A stretch of 64,000 bases of DNA from Macrolepiota albuminosa (GCA_027475525.1 JAMWFC010000029.1:744001-808000); one strand, 5' to 3'. Shown: positions 31,299-43,870, numbered from the stretch's first letter. The notes: generated from the sequence alone by a model not told the origin. Numbers and translations: made by a program.

Positions 31299-33295
31299 TC
31301 ATTCACACAATCGCAACGCTGAGCAGAACTTGAAGTGTTGCAGGCACGGTAACGGTTTGGTAAACAAGTCCGCGATGTTGTTTGTGCTAGGAACGTAGCT
31401 GATTCAGATTTTCCCTTCCTTGACTGTGTGGCGGATTGCATGGTATCTAACGTCGATGTGTTTTACGCGGTTGTGACTTCTCTTGTTCTTGGCTATGGCT
31501 ATTGACCCATCATTGTTGCCTTGTAACAATGCTGGGAGGGGTACCAGCATTCCAATCTCCGACAAAGCTGAGTACATCCACTGTATTTGCTCTCTGGCTC
31601 ATCCTAGGGCTATATATTCTCCTTCGGTTGTAGAGGTCAAGATGGTGGCTTGGAACTTTGCGCTCCAGCTGGTGGGTCCTCCCGCTTGGATGTACACTCC
31701 GCCGGAGATAGATTTGTGGGTGTTGACATCGGCCGCAAAATCAGAGTCATAGTACCCATGTGGGATGTAGTTATCATAGCCAGGACCTCCATATTGCAGT
31801 TTGTATCTCAGGGTGCCTTTAATGTACCTCATTATGTGCATCAAGGCGAGCCAGTGTGGCTTGTTGGGGTTCGACATGAACTGGCTAAGTGATGTTATTG
31901 CGAATGCGATGTCGGGGTGAGTACCGATCTGAGCATACATCAGGGAACCCAAGACTTCACAGTACGGCTTGTCTTTCATATACACATGATCTTCCTTGGT
32001 TGCTGGGGCCTGGGAACGGCTGAGTACTATTCTGGGCGGTAGTGGAGTATACTTGAGTGTGCAATCCATCATGCCGTACTTGATCAAGGTTTGTTTCAGG
32101 TATTCTTCCTGATTGAGCATGGTAAGTCTTTCTTGCCTGTTGCATGTAATCCATATACCCAGAACGAATTTGATGTCCTCCAAGTCCTTGATCTTGTATT
32201 TCTCCCCAAGTTCCCTTCATGCTCTCTCCACCTCCTCTCTCAAAGATGACATGCCAGATGTGTCGTCCGTGTACGTGCTCATCACTGTCCTCTCCCCTTC
32301 TCTTTCTCTTGACCGGACTGACTGGTCTGCCTCCAATCTCTTGTATCCTAGCCTCTTCATTTCTTCATCGAGAATACGCCACCAATTGTTAGCTCCGTCC
32401 ATTGTGCCATAAATTGCCTTGTCCAGGAGTGATACCAGGGTCTTCCCATTATCCTCGTTGTCGTGCGCTGTGCTCCCCCGAACCTGTTTGCCTGTGTTGA
32501 TGTCAACCTGGTAGACGTTGCTGGGGCGGACCTCGTAACCCTCTGGCTGCTCCATCAAGATGGGAACTTGAGTTGGTGCATTAAGGTACGCGCTCATATA
32601 ATCCACTTGCCACATCTCATAGTCCACTACAGTTCCCACTGCCAAATTCATCCGAAGTGACTTGTACTTCACCACCAATGCGTAGGTGACAAAATAATCA
32701 ATGCTAGGTATTTGTGAGAACCCTTTCGCAACAAGGCGTGCCTTCCACCCAATCACCTTGCCATCTCCATCATACTTTAATGTGAAGACCCATTGGTTCT
32801 TCATCGTCCGTGCACTGGCTGGACGTTCCACAAGGCGCCACACTTTCCTCTCCCTCATATGTTCCATCTCTTGGTTCATGGGGCCACGCCAGAGGTCGGG
32901 ACGCCTCATTGCCTCAGAGTACAACTGGGGTACCCACGTCTCATCAGTATCTGGGATGTGCGTCGACAGGGCGCCAGGCATGCTTGCAAACGTCTCTTCC
33001 TCACTCTCAGGGCCATCAGAGCAGTCAGACAGGTTCAAGTCGCATGATTCAAGGGGGGTTCCCTTCCTAGCCGCTAAGCATGTGGATCTTCAGGGCTCAG
33101 CCTGCTTTGTGCTAGGTATGGGTGCCTGATCGCTCGTGCCCACAGCTTGTGTCTTCACAGATGATGCGGGATCAGCCTCAGCAATAGTTGGCATGTCAAT
33201 GATATCATACAAGTCAGTCAGCTCTCCTGTCTGTCCGGTGGGCTGAACCCTCTTCAAAGATTATGTTGCATGACCTGAACATTCTACCAGTCCCT
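31299..33295 (-). pseudogene. Copia A reverse transcriptase and RNase H
   Basis: From 33,038 down: WRLVERPASARTMKNQWVF, then WKARLVAKGFSQ, the DYMSAYLNAP motif with the first catalytic Asp, and STYTDDTSGM as the polymerase active site (YVDD in most relatives, here YTDD). RNase H follows with YYDSDFAADVNTHKSISGG, STTEGEYIALG and the C-terminal HIDVRYHAIR. In-frame stops lie near 33,283, at 32,217 (TGG to TGA, Trp expected), 31,599 and about 31,400; end TGA 31,299-31,301. A frame change separates it from the integrase frame. It would reverse transcribe element RNA; inactive now. Confidence 0.87.
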
Positions 33296-34584
33296 CAGTC
33301 GAGAAGCTTGAAGTCACCATGCCCGAAATACCCCACCAGTACAGCTTTGATTGAACACATATCGAGTTTGCTGGCCCCCTCCTCTCTTGGCACCTTAGCG
33401 TACGCCACACATCCAAACAGACGAAGGTACGATACATCGGGTTTTGAACCAGTTCTGATCTCATATGGTGTCTTTCCAGGGTGTCGCAAGCTCGGGACCA
33501 AGTCCAGCACGTGTGCTGCCATGGTGGCTGCCTCGCCCCAGTAATGGGCTGGTAAGCGGGAATCACTCAGCATGCTCCTTGCCAAGTCCAGGATAGTGCA
33601 GTTCCTGCATTCTGCAACCCCATTTGCAGCGGATGAGTGTGGTGCTGTCATGGTGTGAATGATTCCGCGCTTCAGGCAGTACCTGTCCCAGAGCTCATTA
33701 TTAAATTCAGTTCCGCCATCAGTTTGAATTGCCTTCATCCGCCAGCCCCACTGGTTTTTGGCTCTTACGTCAAAGGCCTCGAGGCACACCAGAGTTGTCT
33801 CCGCTGCTTTGTTCGCCAGGAACCAGATGGCGCACTCCGCTCCACCCTGATCTGTTGCTATGAGCATTAACAATTTACCTCCCGTTGTTTGGACTTGAGA
33901 AGGTTCCCACAAGTCAAACACAACTCTCTTGTAGGGCATAGCCTCCGGCTTGATCTGCTCATCAAACGGTCAGTGTGCATGTTTACCCATGATGCAATCT
34001 TCGCATCGCCCATTAACTGACAATTTTGTCACTGTCAACCCAGTCACTACATTCTTGCAGATCATTTCATGGAGTGTACTCTCTCCCACGTGAGCGAGGC
34101 GTTGGTGCCATGTCTCATAGTCAGTTGGGTGTGTCAACAAGTGAGCTGATAGTGCGCTAGGGGGCTGGGTAAATGTCACCACAAACATGGTTCCCTCCAT
34201 CTGGCAACGCATGAAGATTCTACCATCAGGGGCCATCAAGACAGCTCCCCCGTTCTCAAGGCCAACCTTTACTCCCTTTTTGACAAGGGATCCGAGGGAG
34301 ATGAGGTTGTGTGCCAGATTGGATGCATGCAAGGCATTTTCAAACGTCATCTCGCTAAGTTCCCCATCACACATTGTCCACTTTCGTACTTGTTCTGACC
34401 CTAAGATTTGGAATTTCTGTCCCTTGGCTGTTACTCCTGCAGCATCTGCTGGACTCGGTGGGTTGTACGAGACAAAATCCATGCAATTTGTGAAGAAATG
34501 CCGACTTGCTGCTGAGTCAGCATATGTGACGACATTCTTCCCAATCATCGCATCGGTCAGAGTTGCAAAAGCGAGACAACGCAT
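33295..34584 (-). pseudogene. Copia A protease and integrase
   Basis: Protease core around TYADSAASRHFF (DSGA in intact relatives; here DSAA), then the pre-integrase zinc finger WHQRLAHVGESTLHEM ... CEDCIMGKHAH, and the integrase core with VVFDLWEPSQV (first Asp), IQTDGGTEF (second Asp) and APHSSAANGVAECRN (Glu). One stop, TGA 33,970-33,972, sits where Arg is expected (CGA to TGA). This region overlaps the end of gag in another frame. It cuts the precursor and inserts cDNA. Confidence 0.87.
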
Positions 34585-35495
34585 ATTTGCCGCGTTGTTA
34601 GCCGAGATGACATCTGTGTGGTGTTTGCTTGTGGGGTAGGTGCTGGTGCCTGAGTGGTGCCCGATGTCATGGATGTGGTATCTTTATTCCTATGCCACCA
34701 CTCTGGATACTGTCCTTCCATCCCATTACCCTTTCGGAAGCACTTCTCCTTTGTGTGTCCAGTTCGGCCACAGTTATTGCACTTCGACGTCTTGTCATTC
34801 TGGGTCACATTGGTCTGGGTTGCCAGCACATGTATGGAGTTCACTGGGGCTATAACAGCAGGTCCGTGAAGTAAGAGGGCATGTGTCGTGAGTCGTACAA
34901 TGACCTCAGCAGAGGTCTTCATATCAAACAAGGCTCCTGTCACTGGTGCCCAGGCGCTGGGCATGGACTTGATGACGTATGCCCTAAAATGTTTGTCATC
35001 TATGTCCGCTCCCTGATTGTTGGCTCTAGCCCATGCAGTGCAAAGTGCTCTAAAGTGTGATTTGATATTTGCGCTGTCCCTGTATTTGATGGAGTTAAGT
35101 TCCTCTTCTGCCTGGAGGAGCCCTAGATCCGACTTTGCATCATGCAGCGTCATGAGTGATGTCTAGGCTTCAGCAGCACTACCGTCTAACTTAACTCCAG
35201 CACCGATGGGATTGATGACGTTGAGTACAATCATACTGCGGGCGTAGGCATCTTGTTGTTGCCATTCATCTGGTGTAGGATCAGCAGCTTCCCACCATGT
35301 GGTCGGTGTGGTTGGAGTGGAGGTACGTGAGGTGCCACCTTCCTTCTTCAGCACTGGGTTTCTGATTTTGCCTTCCAGATAGTCTAGTAAGCCACATCTG
35401 CATGCAGCTTCCATAATCGTTGTTTTAAACACTGTCCAGTTCGACCCATCAAATTTTTCCTCTGCAGGGAGTAGGAATAGGGCTGGGTTTGACAT
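34557..35495 (-). pseudogene. Copia A gag
   Basis: Starts ATG 35,495 with MSNPALFLLPAEEKFDGSNW, a typical Copia gag opening, and ends with the zinc knuckle CNNCGRTGHTKEKC followed by GQYPEWW. A single in-frame TAG (35,163-35,165) sits in AEA(stop)TSL, probably TGG originally. It forms the particle shell and binds RNA. Confidence 0.85.
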
Positions 35496-35580
35496 GGTTT
35501 TGGTTGGTTTTGTAGTTCAGAGATTCAGTAAAATTTTGGTGAGTCGTCTGTTTTACTGAGTGGCTACGGGGCCAATAACC

Positions 35581-35861
35581 TGTTTTATATCAGACTCAGT
35601 CAGTTGTTAAACAACTTTATTGGGCAATCTAAGTACCTGTTTTATATCAGACTATAGTAAATATTAGTTATCCGGTTTGGTATCATCAGGGATATTTTGG
35701 ACATACCTCAGTCGGTTGGTAAACAACTGAGGTATGCGTGCGTCTGGTTCTGATCCATATTCCAATAACTGTATAGTTTTTTTTACTCCTTCATTTCCAT
35801 CTGCAACACATTGACCACGTGCGTCACGTGGTCTCGACGCATTCTGCGATTCCTTCCAATA
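35581..35861 (-). repeat. Copia A 5' LTR
   Basis: 281 bp, about 91% identical to the 3' LTR by my count; starts next to CACTA at 35,862. Confidence 0.92.
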
Positions 35862-35883
35862 CACTATGCAACGATTATACAAG

Positions 35884-36450
35884 GGGGACTCGAACTCTTA
35901 AATTGTACACTAGAAAGAATATAGACTGACAATATTTTGCTATACCACAGGACGTTGTAAATCAAATTACAACCTTACTTTATTTATCATACTATGTAGT
36001 AAATAACAATTAGTAAAATGAAATTGAATCATGTCTAATGTGCACTAGCAGGATTCGAACCCACTTCTTGTGCACAATATGAAATATCAATGTATCAATA
36101 TTTCATTGAACTACAAGTCCTTACCAAAAATTAGTACAGTATATATGTAGTGCAAAAATGCAGCAGTATAAAAAGACACCATTATACATCATTAAGGTGG
36201 ACTAAGGGAGTCTGGACTAGGGGAGTCGAACCTGCCACTCCACACAATACTGAAAATTGAATGGGTCAGATCAACTACCACAGGTGCTTACTATAGATCA
36301 GTACAATGTACATGTAGAGCAAAAATGCACCCGTATAAAAACACACCATTAGACTCCATTAAGGTGGAGTAGGGAGAGTAGAATCCACTGCTGTACACAA
36401 TATTGAATATCAATAAACAAATATTTCACTGAATCACTGGGACTCATTGC
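35884..36450 (-). repeat. Tandem tRNA-like (SINE-like) repeats
   Basis: On the minus strand, B-box-like sequences occur at 35,884-35,897 (GAGTTCGAGTCCCC), 36,051-36,061 (GGTTCGAATCC, perfect), 36,222-36,232 (GGTTCGACTCC, perfect) and a worn one at about 36,373-36,386. The last two spacings are about 171 and 153 bp. Each is preceded by an A-box-like GTAGTT segment and followed by a shared body containing CCACCTTAATG and GCATTTTTGC. This fits a short tandem of tRNA-derived SINE units or decayed tRNA genes. Confidence 0.55.
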
Positions 36451-36473
36451 ACTACTGACGTTAGCTGGCTCAC

Positions 36474-37146
36474 ATGCCAACATCAGCTACTGTCTGCTGG
36501 CATGCCAGCGGACAGCAGACACTCACGCACCCTCTTCTGCTCTTCTCCCTCATTCTCCTCAGTGCCATCCTCTCCACTTCCCACACTACTTCACACGCCA
36601 CCCCCATCCACCACATGCATCCCGCTTCCCTCCTCCCTCCTGACCTGACGTCCAACATCTGCTACGTCTGCTGGCATACTGGTGAACACCCACGCTCCTT
36701 CTCTTCCCCCTTTCCCCTCTTTCTCCCCACCCCCATCCCTCTTCCGCCACCCCCCATGCTCTTTGAGATGCCACCCCATGTGGCGGACACCCACGCACCC
36801 CATTTCCTTCTCCCAGCAGATACCCATGCTTCTCTCCTTCCTTCTTCCCCCTCTTTCTCCCCATCCCCGTCCCTTTTCCACCATCTCCCATGCTCTCCAA
36901 GATGCCACCCCATGCGGCAGACACCCACGCACCCCGTTTTCTTCTCTCCCACTCTGATGCTGGACAATGCTGGGTGATGCCAGAGGTTGCTGACAAATTC
37001 CGGTAGATGCTGACAGATACCAGCAGATATTTGGCGGATGTCAACAGATGTATGACGGATGCCAATAGATGCCAGCGAGTCATGATGGCTGCCGACAAAC
37101 TCCGACAGATGCCAGCTGATAGCTGCTGATGCCAATGCCCCTTTCA
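36474..37146. repeat. Low-complexity tract with 134-bp direct repeat
   Basis: Pyrimidine-rich on the plus strand (36,530-36,960) with a direct repeat of period about 134 bp (units near 36,715-36,820 and 36,850-36,952). It is followed by degenerate repeats of CAGATGCC type (36,955-37,140). Long frames here are artefacts of composition. Confidence 0.6.
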
Positions 37147-37280
37147 AGCTACAAAAACTCTTTTGGGAGGTATGCTACTCCCCTTCCACCTCAAAAAATC
37201 TATACGGGAACCTGCAGAAACATAGATGGGTGTCTGTTCATTGTGTTATCCAACCTTTGAATCTATCTGTTAGTAATGGA

Positions 37281-37358
37281 CCTGTGGTGCAACGGTTAAA
37301 TGTGTGTTCTGTTGCTGAAGGCTTTTTCAAGGCCGGGAGTTTGATTTCCCCCCACAGG
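37281..37358 (+). tRNA. tRNA-like sequence (probable pseudogene)
   Basis: 78 nt with perfectly complementary 7-bp ends (CCTGTGG / CCACAGG), an A-box-like TGGTGCAACGG at the right place and a degenerate B-box (GAGTTTGATTTCC). The T arm has a 4-bp stem (GGGA/TCCC). The D and anticodon arms do not fold cleanly, so no anticodon is assigned. A functional tRNA is doubtful. Confidence 0.4.
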
Positions 37359-38179
37359 CATATGGCAGACAAGATGAGTTACCTTTTTCTTTAGTTCAAC
37401 CAGCCTCCGTGGATCTGCATAGGCCTCTGTGGATGTCCACTGGTGCCCTGTGCAGGCCTGCATAAGTTTGAGTCCATCGATGCACGTCTGTATAGATGTC
37501 TGCTAGTGGCTTGTGTAGGCCTGTGTAGATCTGCAGGGCCCTTTCATGAATGTACACTGGCATCAGAGGTGAGAAAAGGAGGAAAGGGGAGGTGCACAGC
37601 CTCAAGTTATTGTGGGGAGAAAGGAAGAGGGGAGGGAAGTGGGGAACCTTGAGGAGGGTTTATTTATGTTATAATGTCTGCCAATGGAGGAGGTTTTCAC
37701 TCGTGGGCTGATATCTGCTGGCAGCCGCTGATGCACATTGATGTCTGCTAGTGTTTGCTGGCATCTGCCAGGCCTGCATGTGCATGTGTGTGCCCACCTT
37801 TTATTGATCTACTGGACCGTGTCATACAGCACATTATGACATGTCTGTGGCTCTGTATTCTACGGCACTGTGGAGACTGCTCTGCTCCAGTGTAGCAAAC
37901 TTTGCTGGATACATATAGTACAGCACAAAGCAAGCTCCTACACAATGTATGACACGTACTATTATGATGTCTCTATATGGAGACTGTCCACTTACAGTTT
38001 GACATAAATTTTTTGTAACTAATTTTCTAAAATATTTCTCATAATTTGATAAGCTTGTTTATATAAACTAATATATAGATTAACATGCCAAATTATATCT
38101 TGCAAGATTGCCATAATTGCTGGATTTAAATCAGAATTATTATGTTGTTGTAAAAGCTAATTGTTCATTATGATTATAA
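37359..38179. other. No gene seen
   Basis: Unremarkable sequence with TGCTGGCATCTG-like motifs near 37,700-37,770, becoming AT-rich beyond 37,980. Confidence 0.4.
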
Positions 38180-39700
38180 AAATATAATTGTGCATATATA
38201 GGATTATGATCTTCAGTAGAAAGTAAAGCACTTGTAAGATAATAAAGTTCTCCATTAATTCAAAAACTATGAGCCTGGAGCATTTGTAATAGCATGATCA
38301 ATTTTTATATCTAAAGAAATAAATGCAAATGCTGTATTATATTGACAAATATGTGCTTTAAAAGCTTGAGAAAGAAGATGATGGCTATGTAATAAATAAA
38401 GAAGTTCATGTGGAGCATTTTTCAATTTGGATAAAACAATTTGACCTTGTAAGCAATATATGCCAAATTTTGAATTATTTTGAGTAGATTGACTAAGTTT
38501 TTCAGAATCAAAATGTAAAGCTTGACAATGTAGGCATAAAATATTCATAGATCTAATATTATGCTTTTCAGGTTCATTTATATAAAGTTGTCTCCTTTGA
38601 AAAAGCAAAGCATTTCTTTGTTGACCTTGATAATTTAGTCTTTGAACTGGTTAATTTTTAATTTCAACTTCTTGTAATATATTTTATTCTTCTGATATAT
38701 GCATTGCAGGATTGTGATTATTTAAATTCTGCTCTTCAAAATTATTTATATTTTGCATAAGTTCTTTAAAATATTTAAAAGGACTTTGCATTAATTAATT
38801 CCAAGCTGCTTAGATATTTATTAACTCAATATCTTCTTGAAAAGCAAGATTTTGCTGATTATAATTATTAACATTATCAATATTTTCTTCTAATTCAGCT
38901 GCATGTTTATGTTTCCAGAAATGCAAGATTCTTTAAGCTACAACTTTATTCAAAGGTCCATATTCTGAATCATGATTTATATTCGCTTGTTGATCTCTTC
39001 TTGTAAATTAGCTAAAATTCTCTGTCTTTCTTACTCTTATACAACAGCTAATGCTTGTTGTTGTGCTGCAACATATCTCATTCTTTGTTGTTATGATAAT
39101 GCAAGAAGTGTTGCTGTTGTTCAGCAGCATTTCTTTGACCTTTTTGCTCATAAAAATAATTCAATCTTTGTTCATGATTAGATGCTATTTCCCTATATGC
39201 AATATCTCCTCATATTAAATTATTAAATGCAGGATCTGCATGTCCATTGGCTATATCATGTAATAGACCTCTAAGTCTTGAAGAAAATATAAAAGTAGCA
39301 TTAGAGGATTGCCTAGCAGATGGAATATTTGCAATAGGAGCAGGAGGAATAGATGTAGATGTAGACTGAGCAGCTTGATTAATTTGTCTTTGTCTTCTGT
39401 TTCTTAAAAGTACAGGTGCAGGTGGCATATATTAAGGAATAGGATTCTGCAAAGGAGCATCTTAACTCTCAGGTAAATAAGTCTCAGGTATATTAAAGGG
39501 AAAAGGATCATTGACAGCAGCAGACTGTCTAATAGGAACATTAAGTCTCTCAGAAGTTCCAGGAGCAGTAACTATAGAATTGGAAGCATAACTATTTTGT
39601 GCAATTGACTCAAAATAAAGAGGTGCTATAGATATAGCATTACTATTCAGAGATCTGTTACTTTTATTTGCATGACGATCATCAGAATCAGTCATTTGAA
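38180..39700 (-). pseudogene. Helitron Rep/helicase N-terminal relic
   Basis: The minus-strand frame 38,267-38,608 contains CLHCQALHFDSEKL, KFGIYCLQGQI and AHICQYNTAFAF, followed in another frame by INGELYYLTSALLSTEDHNPIYAQLYFY. These are the ordered landmarks of the Helitron-like N-terminal domain that precedes the Rep nuclease. Upstream (38,610-39,700) broken frames give a low-complexity Gln/Asn/Ser-rich leader. The Rep catalytic motif and the helicase are absent. Strong AT bias and many stops: a dead fragment. Confidence 0.7.
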
Positions 39701-42700
39701 GTTGCTGAAATCGACTCTGAGTGCAAGATTGTTGTTTTTGACTTTCAGGAGTAGTAGAAACTTGATTTTGATTAATAGAAGATGAGCTAAATTAAAATTT
39801 TAATATAGAAATTAATAAAAAGCAAATAAGAAGAAATTTACATGACTATGTCTAATAATATAGATTAAATGTATATTTAAAATAAATACCTACTTTTCAA
39901 CAGTTCAATAAAAAAAATTAGTAATTTCTCAAATAAAAGGCTTAATTAATAAATATTTATAAAGATCAATCATTAAATACTTACTTTCAATTCAAAAAGC
40001 CAGTAAATCTTCAGACAAAAGTAAGAAGCAAAAACCTTGAAAAGTTATTAGAAACTATAAATCAAGTATAATACTAATCATACTTACAAAATCTCCTTCA
40101 AAAAATATATATTTCTCAGCAATTTTTTAAACATAAATTTAAATTCTAAAATTATAAAGATCAGCTATAAAGTCCTATTCAAAATACATACTTTCAAGTC
40201 AAAAAGCCAGTAAACCTCCAAAAAAACAATTCTGACACAATAGATGGGTAAATCTGAAAATATTTTCAGCTTATCAATTTCAGATCAGCCACACATCTGA
40301 TAGAAAATCTATACATAACAAAAATGAGCAACAAAAATCTTTAAAAGTTATCAGAAAGTGCAAATCATTAAAGATTAGTAGACATCTTTACAGAATAGAG
40401 CAAAAATATAATGTGTTCTTGAAAGGGAGACAGAAAATGAAGGATGTAGATAATCAATGATGGATTTGATAGATTTGATGGACTCTGAAAATTGCACAGC
40501 CACAAATTCAAAGTCAGCTTATTTAATAAGCTGCTAACAAAAATTAGCTAAGATTTTGATATTCTGACAAATCTTAAGTTAGCAATGCCAAAAAAAGATG
40601 AAGTTCACACAGGTCATCTGATTCTATATAGATGAGCTGTGGCTCTAGATCTCAAATAAGCAGCAAATTTTAATAAATCAATAGTAGCTTATTATTTTTC
40701 ACTTCAAAAATCTTTATATAATCATGCTCCACCAAATAGAGTTTCTCTAAATAACTAATAAAACAAAGAAAAACTAGAAGCCACACTAGAAACCAGATAT
40801 AAAGCTTACTACTTTGCATCTTGATAGTATATATTGGCTATTGGGCTAGCTAGTCACATATGGACTCAGACTCAATAGCTGGCTGCAAAATGTATCAATA
40901 TTTTTTGATTTTTATATTATATTGTAGTAACTGTGCAGCCTTGTATATGTACTTCAGTTGCAGTAGTGGCAAGCTTTCTCTACAGAGTTTTGATGCTACT
41001 TTACTTGCTCATTTTTACATACTTACTCATCTAATTATTCTATTACACTTACTAAATCTACTAAGGCAGGTCATTATAGACTTGTCCTTAGCTAATAATT
41101 TAGTAGAGATAGATAGCACAATTGTAACTTTGTAATATGAATAAGACAAGAAGTTAGCTTAAAGATGGAAAAAGAAATAATGGGTGGAAACATCTTTTTA
41201 TAGTTCAGCAAAAAATCAGACACAAGATTAAAAATGACAATTTGCAATTGATATTTGCAATTAATGACTATTAGAAGATCAGTTTTCAGACTATGTCCAA
41301 CTCTATTCCAAGCTTAGTCTGATGATGTGCTCATTTTAGCACATTTGAATAACTACTTGGCCTGTCCTATCTCTTTTTGTCTTCTAGTAGTCAGTCTTAA
41401 GGAGTCATATGCATGGATCTTACTTAGCATCAATTATTGTTAGTCATACTCCATTACATACCAGGGCTCAATTAGTAAGCAGTAATAGCACAGCCACTAA
41501 TATAGTATATCAAAGCAGCCTGTAAATAAAATATTCTCAAACTAAACAATAGCAGTATTTTTCTAGCCTACATACTGAACTTATTGTAAGCTGTCTAGCA
41601 ATGTCCAACTGCTTAGGTAGCCTTGCTGGTCCCTTGCTTGCCTCTAAGCTTGCTCAACTCCTGTTTGTAATCAGTGCTTGCTGGCTTTATAGAAGGAGTT
41701 CTGCAAATATTAAGCATTTTTCTTACAATGACAGTAATTGAGTATATTTCTGCAGTGGAAAAAAGCACACTGTAGATAAGGGATGCACTATCTGATGGAT
41801 TGCATGCAATAATAATTGAATCAAAATAGAATTTAAAAAGGGGGTCATTGATTAGATTATAATATGTCTGTAGACATGAGTAGGGATAGAACATAGTCAA
41901 TAGAGAATAAAATTGACAGCTGATGCTAAACAAATATCAAGATAGCTAGACCAGAAAATCTGAAAGGTTCACAAAGACTAGAATACAGACTAAGAAAAGA
42001 GTATGAAGCAAAGCTTGAGAACAGATGCCACAGAATATGAACTGTACAGAATTGCAGAGAGAGAGAGAGAGTCACAAGTCTAAAACAGAAGAACCAGAAT
42101 AGTGCTGAGATAGAGAATGATCCAAAATCAAAGTCTGAGAGTTGTGTCGAGAATAAAATTAATACTGATATCAAGTATGCCATTAGATCAGACAGTCAGA
42201 AGATGAAAGTAAATCAAGAGCAGAGAGATAAGAATATTGATTAGCAGAAAGTATCCAGAAAGGTTATTGACAATAGCAAAAGTATAGTGTTCAACATCAA
42301 GTCAGACATTGATTAGTCAAGGACAACAGTTAAGACAAAACATCAGATAGATTCAGACCAAAGCTAAAAATGACAAGCTTAGATTCAAGGCTGAGAAATG
42401 TAAAATAAAAACCTATTTTTTTCTTTTTCTATCTATGCTCTTTTTATACTTTTTATACTTTGTCTTTGATTATTTAATTTAAGTTTTGACTACTGATCAG
42501 TCTCAGAATTCAAACTCTAATTCATTATTTTTTTCTGATCATTTTCAAAATAAGCTTTCAGATTAGTAAACAGTCTCAAAATAAGGTTTTTGATTATTGA
42601 TCACTTCTAGACTCATAAATCTCCTCCAGCCCTTGTACATCTCAAGATTCTATGTCAAAGCTGCCATTTCCTGTCTTTCATTACTTTAACCTTCCACCTT

Positions 42701-42812
42701 TTGCTTTGCTAATTTTCCATATTGTTCTTGCTTTGTCTTTAAAATTTGACTTCTTTTGCATAACTTGCTCCCTACTATTATTCCATCTACAGACCACTTG
42801 TCACTACCACAA
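39701..42812. other. AT-rich decayed DNA without recognisable genes
   Basis: Around 3.1 kb of very AT-rich sequence. A weak direct repeat (AAAAAGCCAGTAAA context) occurs near 39,981-40,017 and 40,191-40,225, and a GA microsatellite at 42,058-42,070. Frames of 60-106 codons here show no family resemblance and are not annotated. Confidence 0.45.
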
Positions 42813-43870
42813 TGCCATCATTATTTATTCTTCCTGAGGAACTCATGCCTGATGTTCAAGACATTGAAGAGCAGATTAGCAAGTAAGCTATTAATTCAAT
42901 TTTTTTATTTTTATTTTGTTTCTAATGCTTTTCAAGTATGGCAACATCATTTTCAGACTAGACTGACTGTTTTATTTATAAGCAATGGTTTCTTAAAGTC
43001 TTTGTTTCTGCTGCTACTTTTTTTTCATATATCTGAAAAGCCTATTGTGTTGATATTTGATAGGTATAACTCATATAAAACACTAGCAATGCAGAAGGCT
43101 GTCTATATGCATAATATTATCTTATTTGCCTTTCTATCAAAAACAACTTGTAAGCTTCAGCTCCTTGGCATTGGCTCATTTGGCTCTATAAGCTACACAT
43201 AGAACATGCAATGTGCCATTCAAGTAATTGAAAAGTAGTAATAGACCAATACAATTCTATTCATGAATATATGAAGATTAGGCTAGCAATAACTCCAAAA
43301 ATCATTAAAACTTCATTTCAATTAACAGAAATCCATCTATTTAATCCAGATAAATTTACAAACATCAAGCATGGCATATTCAATTTAAGCCCATGTTTCT
43401 TCTTTATATCCTGATGCTATCTCATCTTCATCTCCTGCTGTTATAACAATGGCAATTGCAATAGTGATTACATGGAGACACTGAGCTCTAACTAGGAGCC
43501 AGAGACAAATATGCAACTAAAAGAAGAGTCAGTGTTTTATCTTAAGGATTGACATGAAGATGAGCTAGACATTGACCTAGTACTTACTCCTTCAATAATT
43601 TCTAATGTTCTCTGCTCCTTCTTAGTCCCATTTACATCTACCCTGCAATCTCTATGCTATGTCTGTAATCTGATCTTTATTTATGGCATCACTTGAAATG
43701 ATAATACCTGCTAGTGAACACATTTTATTAGCATAACAATTAGATTTCAAAAAGAACTTGTGCAGTCTGCAAACTCTCACTGTATCATTATCCAAAAAGA
43801 GCTTACAAATATGCATGTTTTTCTTGAAAACATGTGGAAAAAAGAAGACTGAAAGATCTATCAAGAAGTT
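42813..43870 (+). pseudogene. Pogo-like DDE transposase relic
   Basis: An N-terminal scrap (PEELMPDVQDIEEQISK) at 42,815-42,880 is followed after a large deletion by the catalytic-domain end: LIFDRYNSYKT (normally DGHxSH), IILFAFLSKTTCKLQLLGIGSFGSI (the ILFAFPPKTTHKLQPLDVGVFGP block) to 43,202. In the next frame comes IHEYMKIRLAITPKII and HLFNPDKFTN to about 43,380. This order is that of fungal pogo/Fot1-type DDE_1 transposases. Substitutions such as His to Tyr and Gly to Arg fit C-to-T decay. Non-functional. Confidence 0.68.

Larger units (their letters stand above)
30990..35866 (-). mobile_element. Full-length Ty1/Copia element A with CACTA target duplication
   Basis: Bounded by two 281-bp LTRs (30,995-31,275 and 35,581-35,861) and 5-bp direct repeats CACTA (30,990-30,994; 35,862-35,866). 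Minus orientation. Internal order on the minus strand: gag, protease, integrase, reverse transcriptase, RNase H, as in Ty1/Copia. A G-rich polypurine tract (CGGGGGAG) lies just before the 3' LTR, and GGTTATTGGCCCC follows the 5' LTR as the likely primer site. The LTRs differ at about two dozen positions, nearly all transitions, so the insertion is old. Confidence 0.93.

Noticed and set aside
36474..37147. Several frames of 90-170 codons on both strands
   Set aside because: Caused by pyrimidine-rich repeats without stops; frames overlap on both strands and have low-complexity products.
35884..37358. CRISPR-like regular spacing
   Set aside because: Units are diverged, 150-170 bp apart and tRNA-like; the genome is eukaryotic.
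41613..41933. 106-codon minus-strand frame in AT-rich DNA
   Set aside because: No family resemblance and sequence composition typical of decayed DNA.
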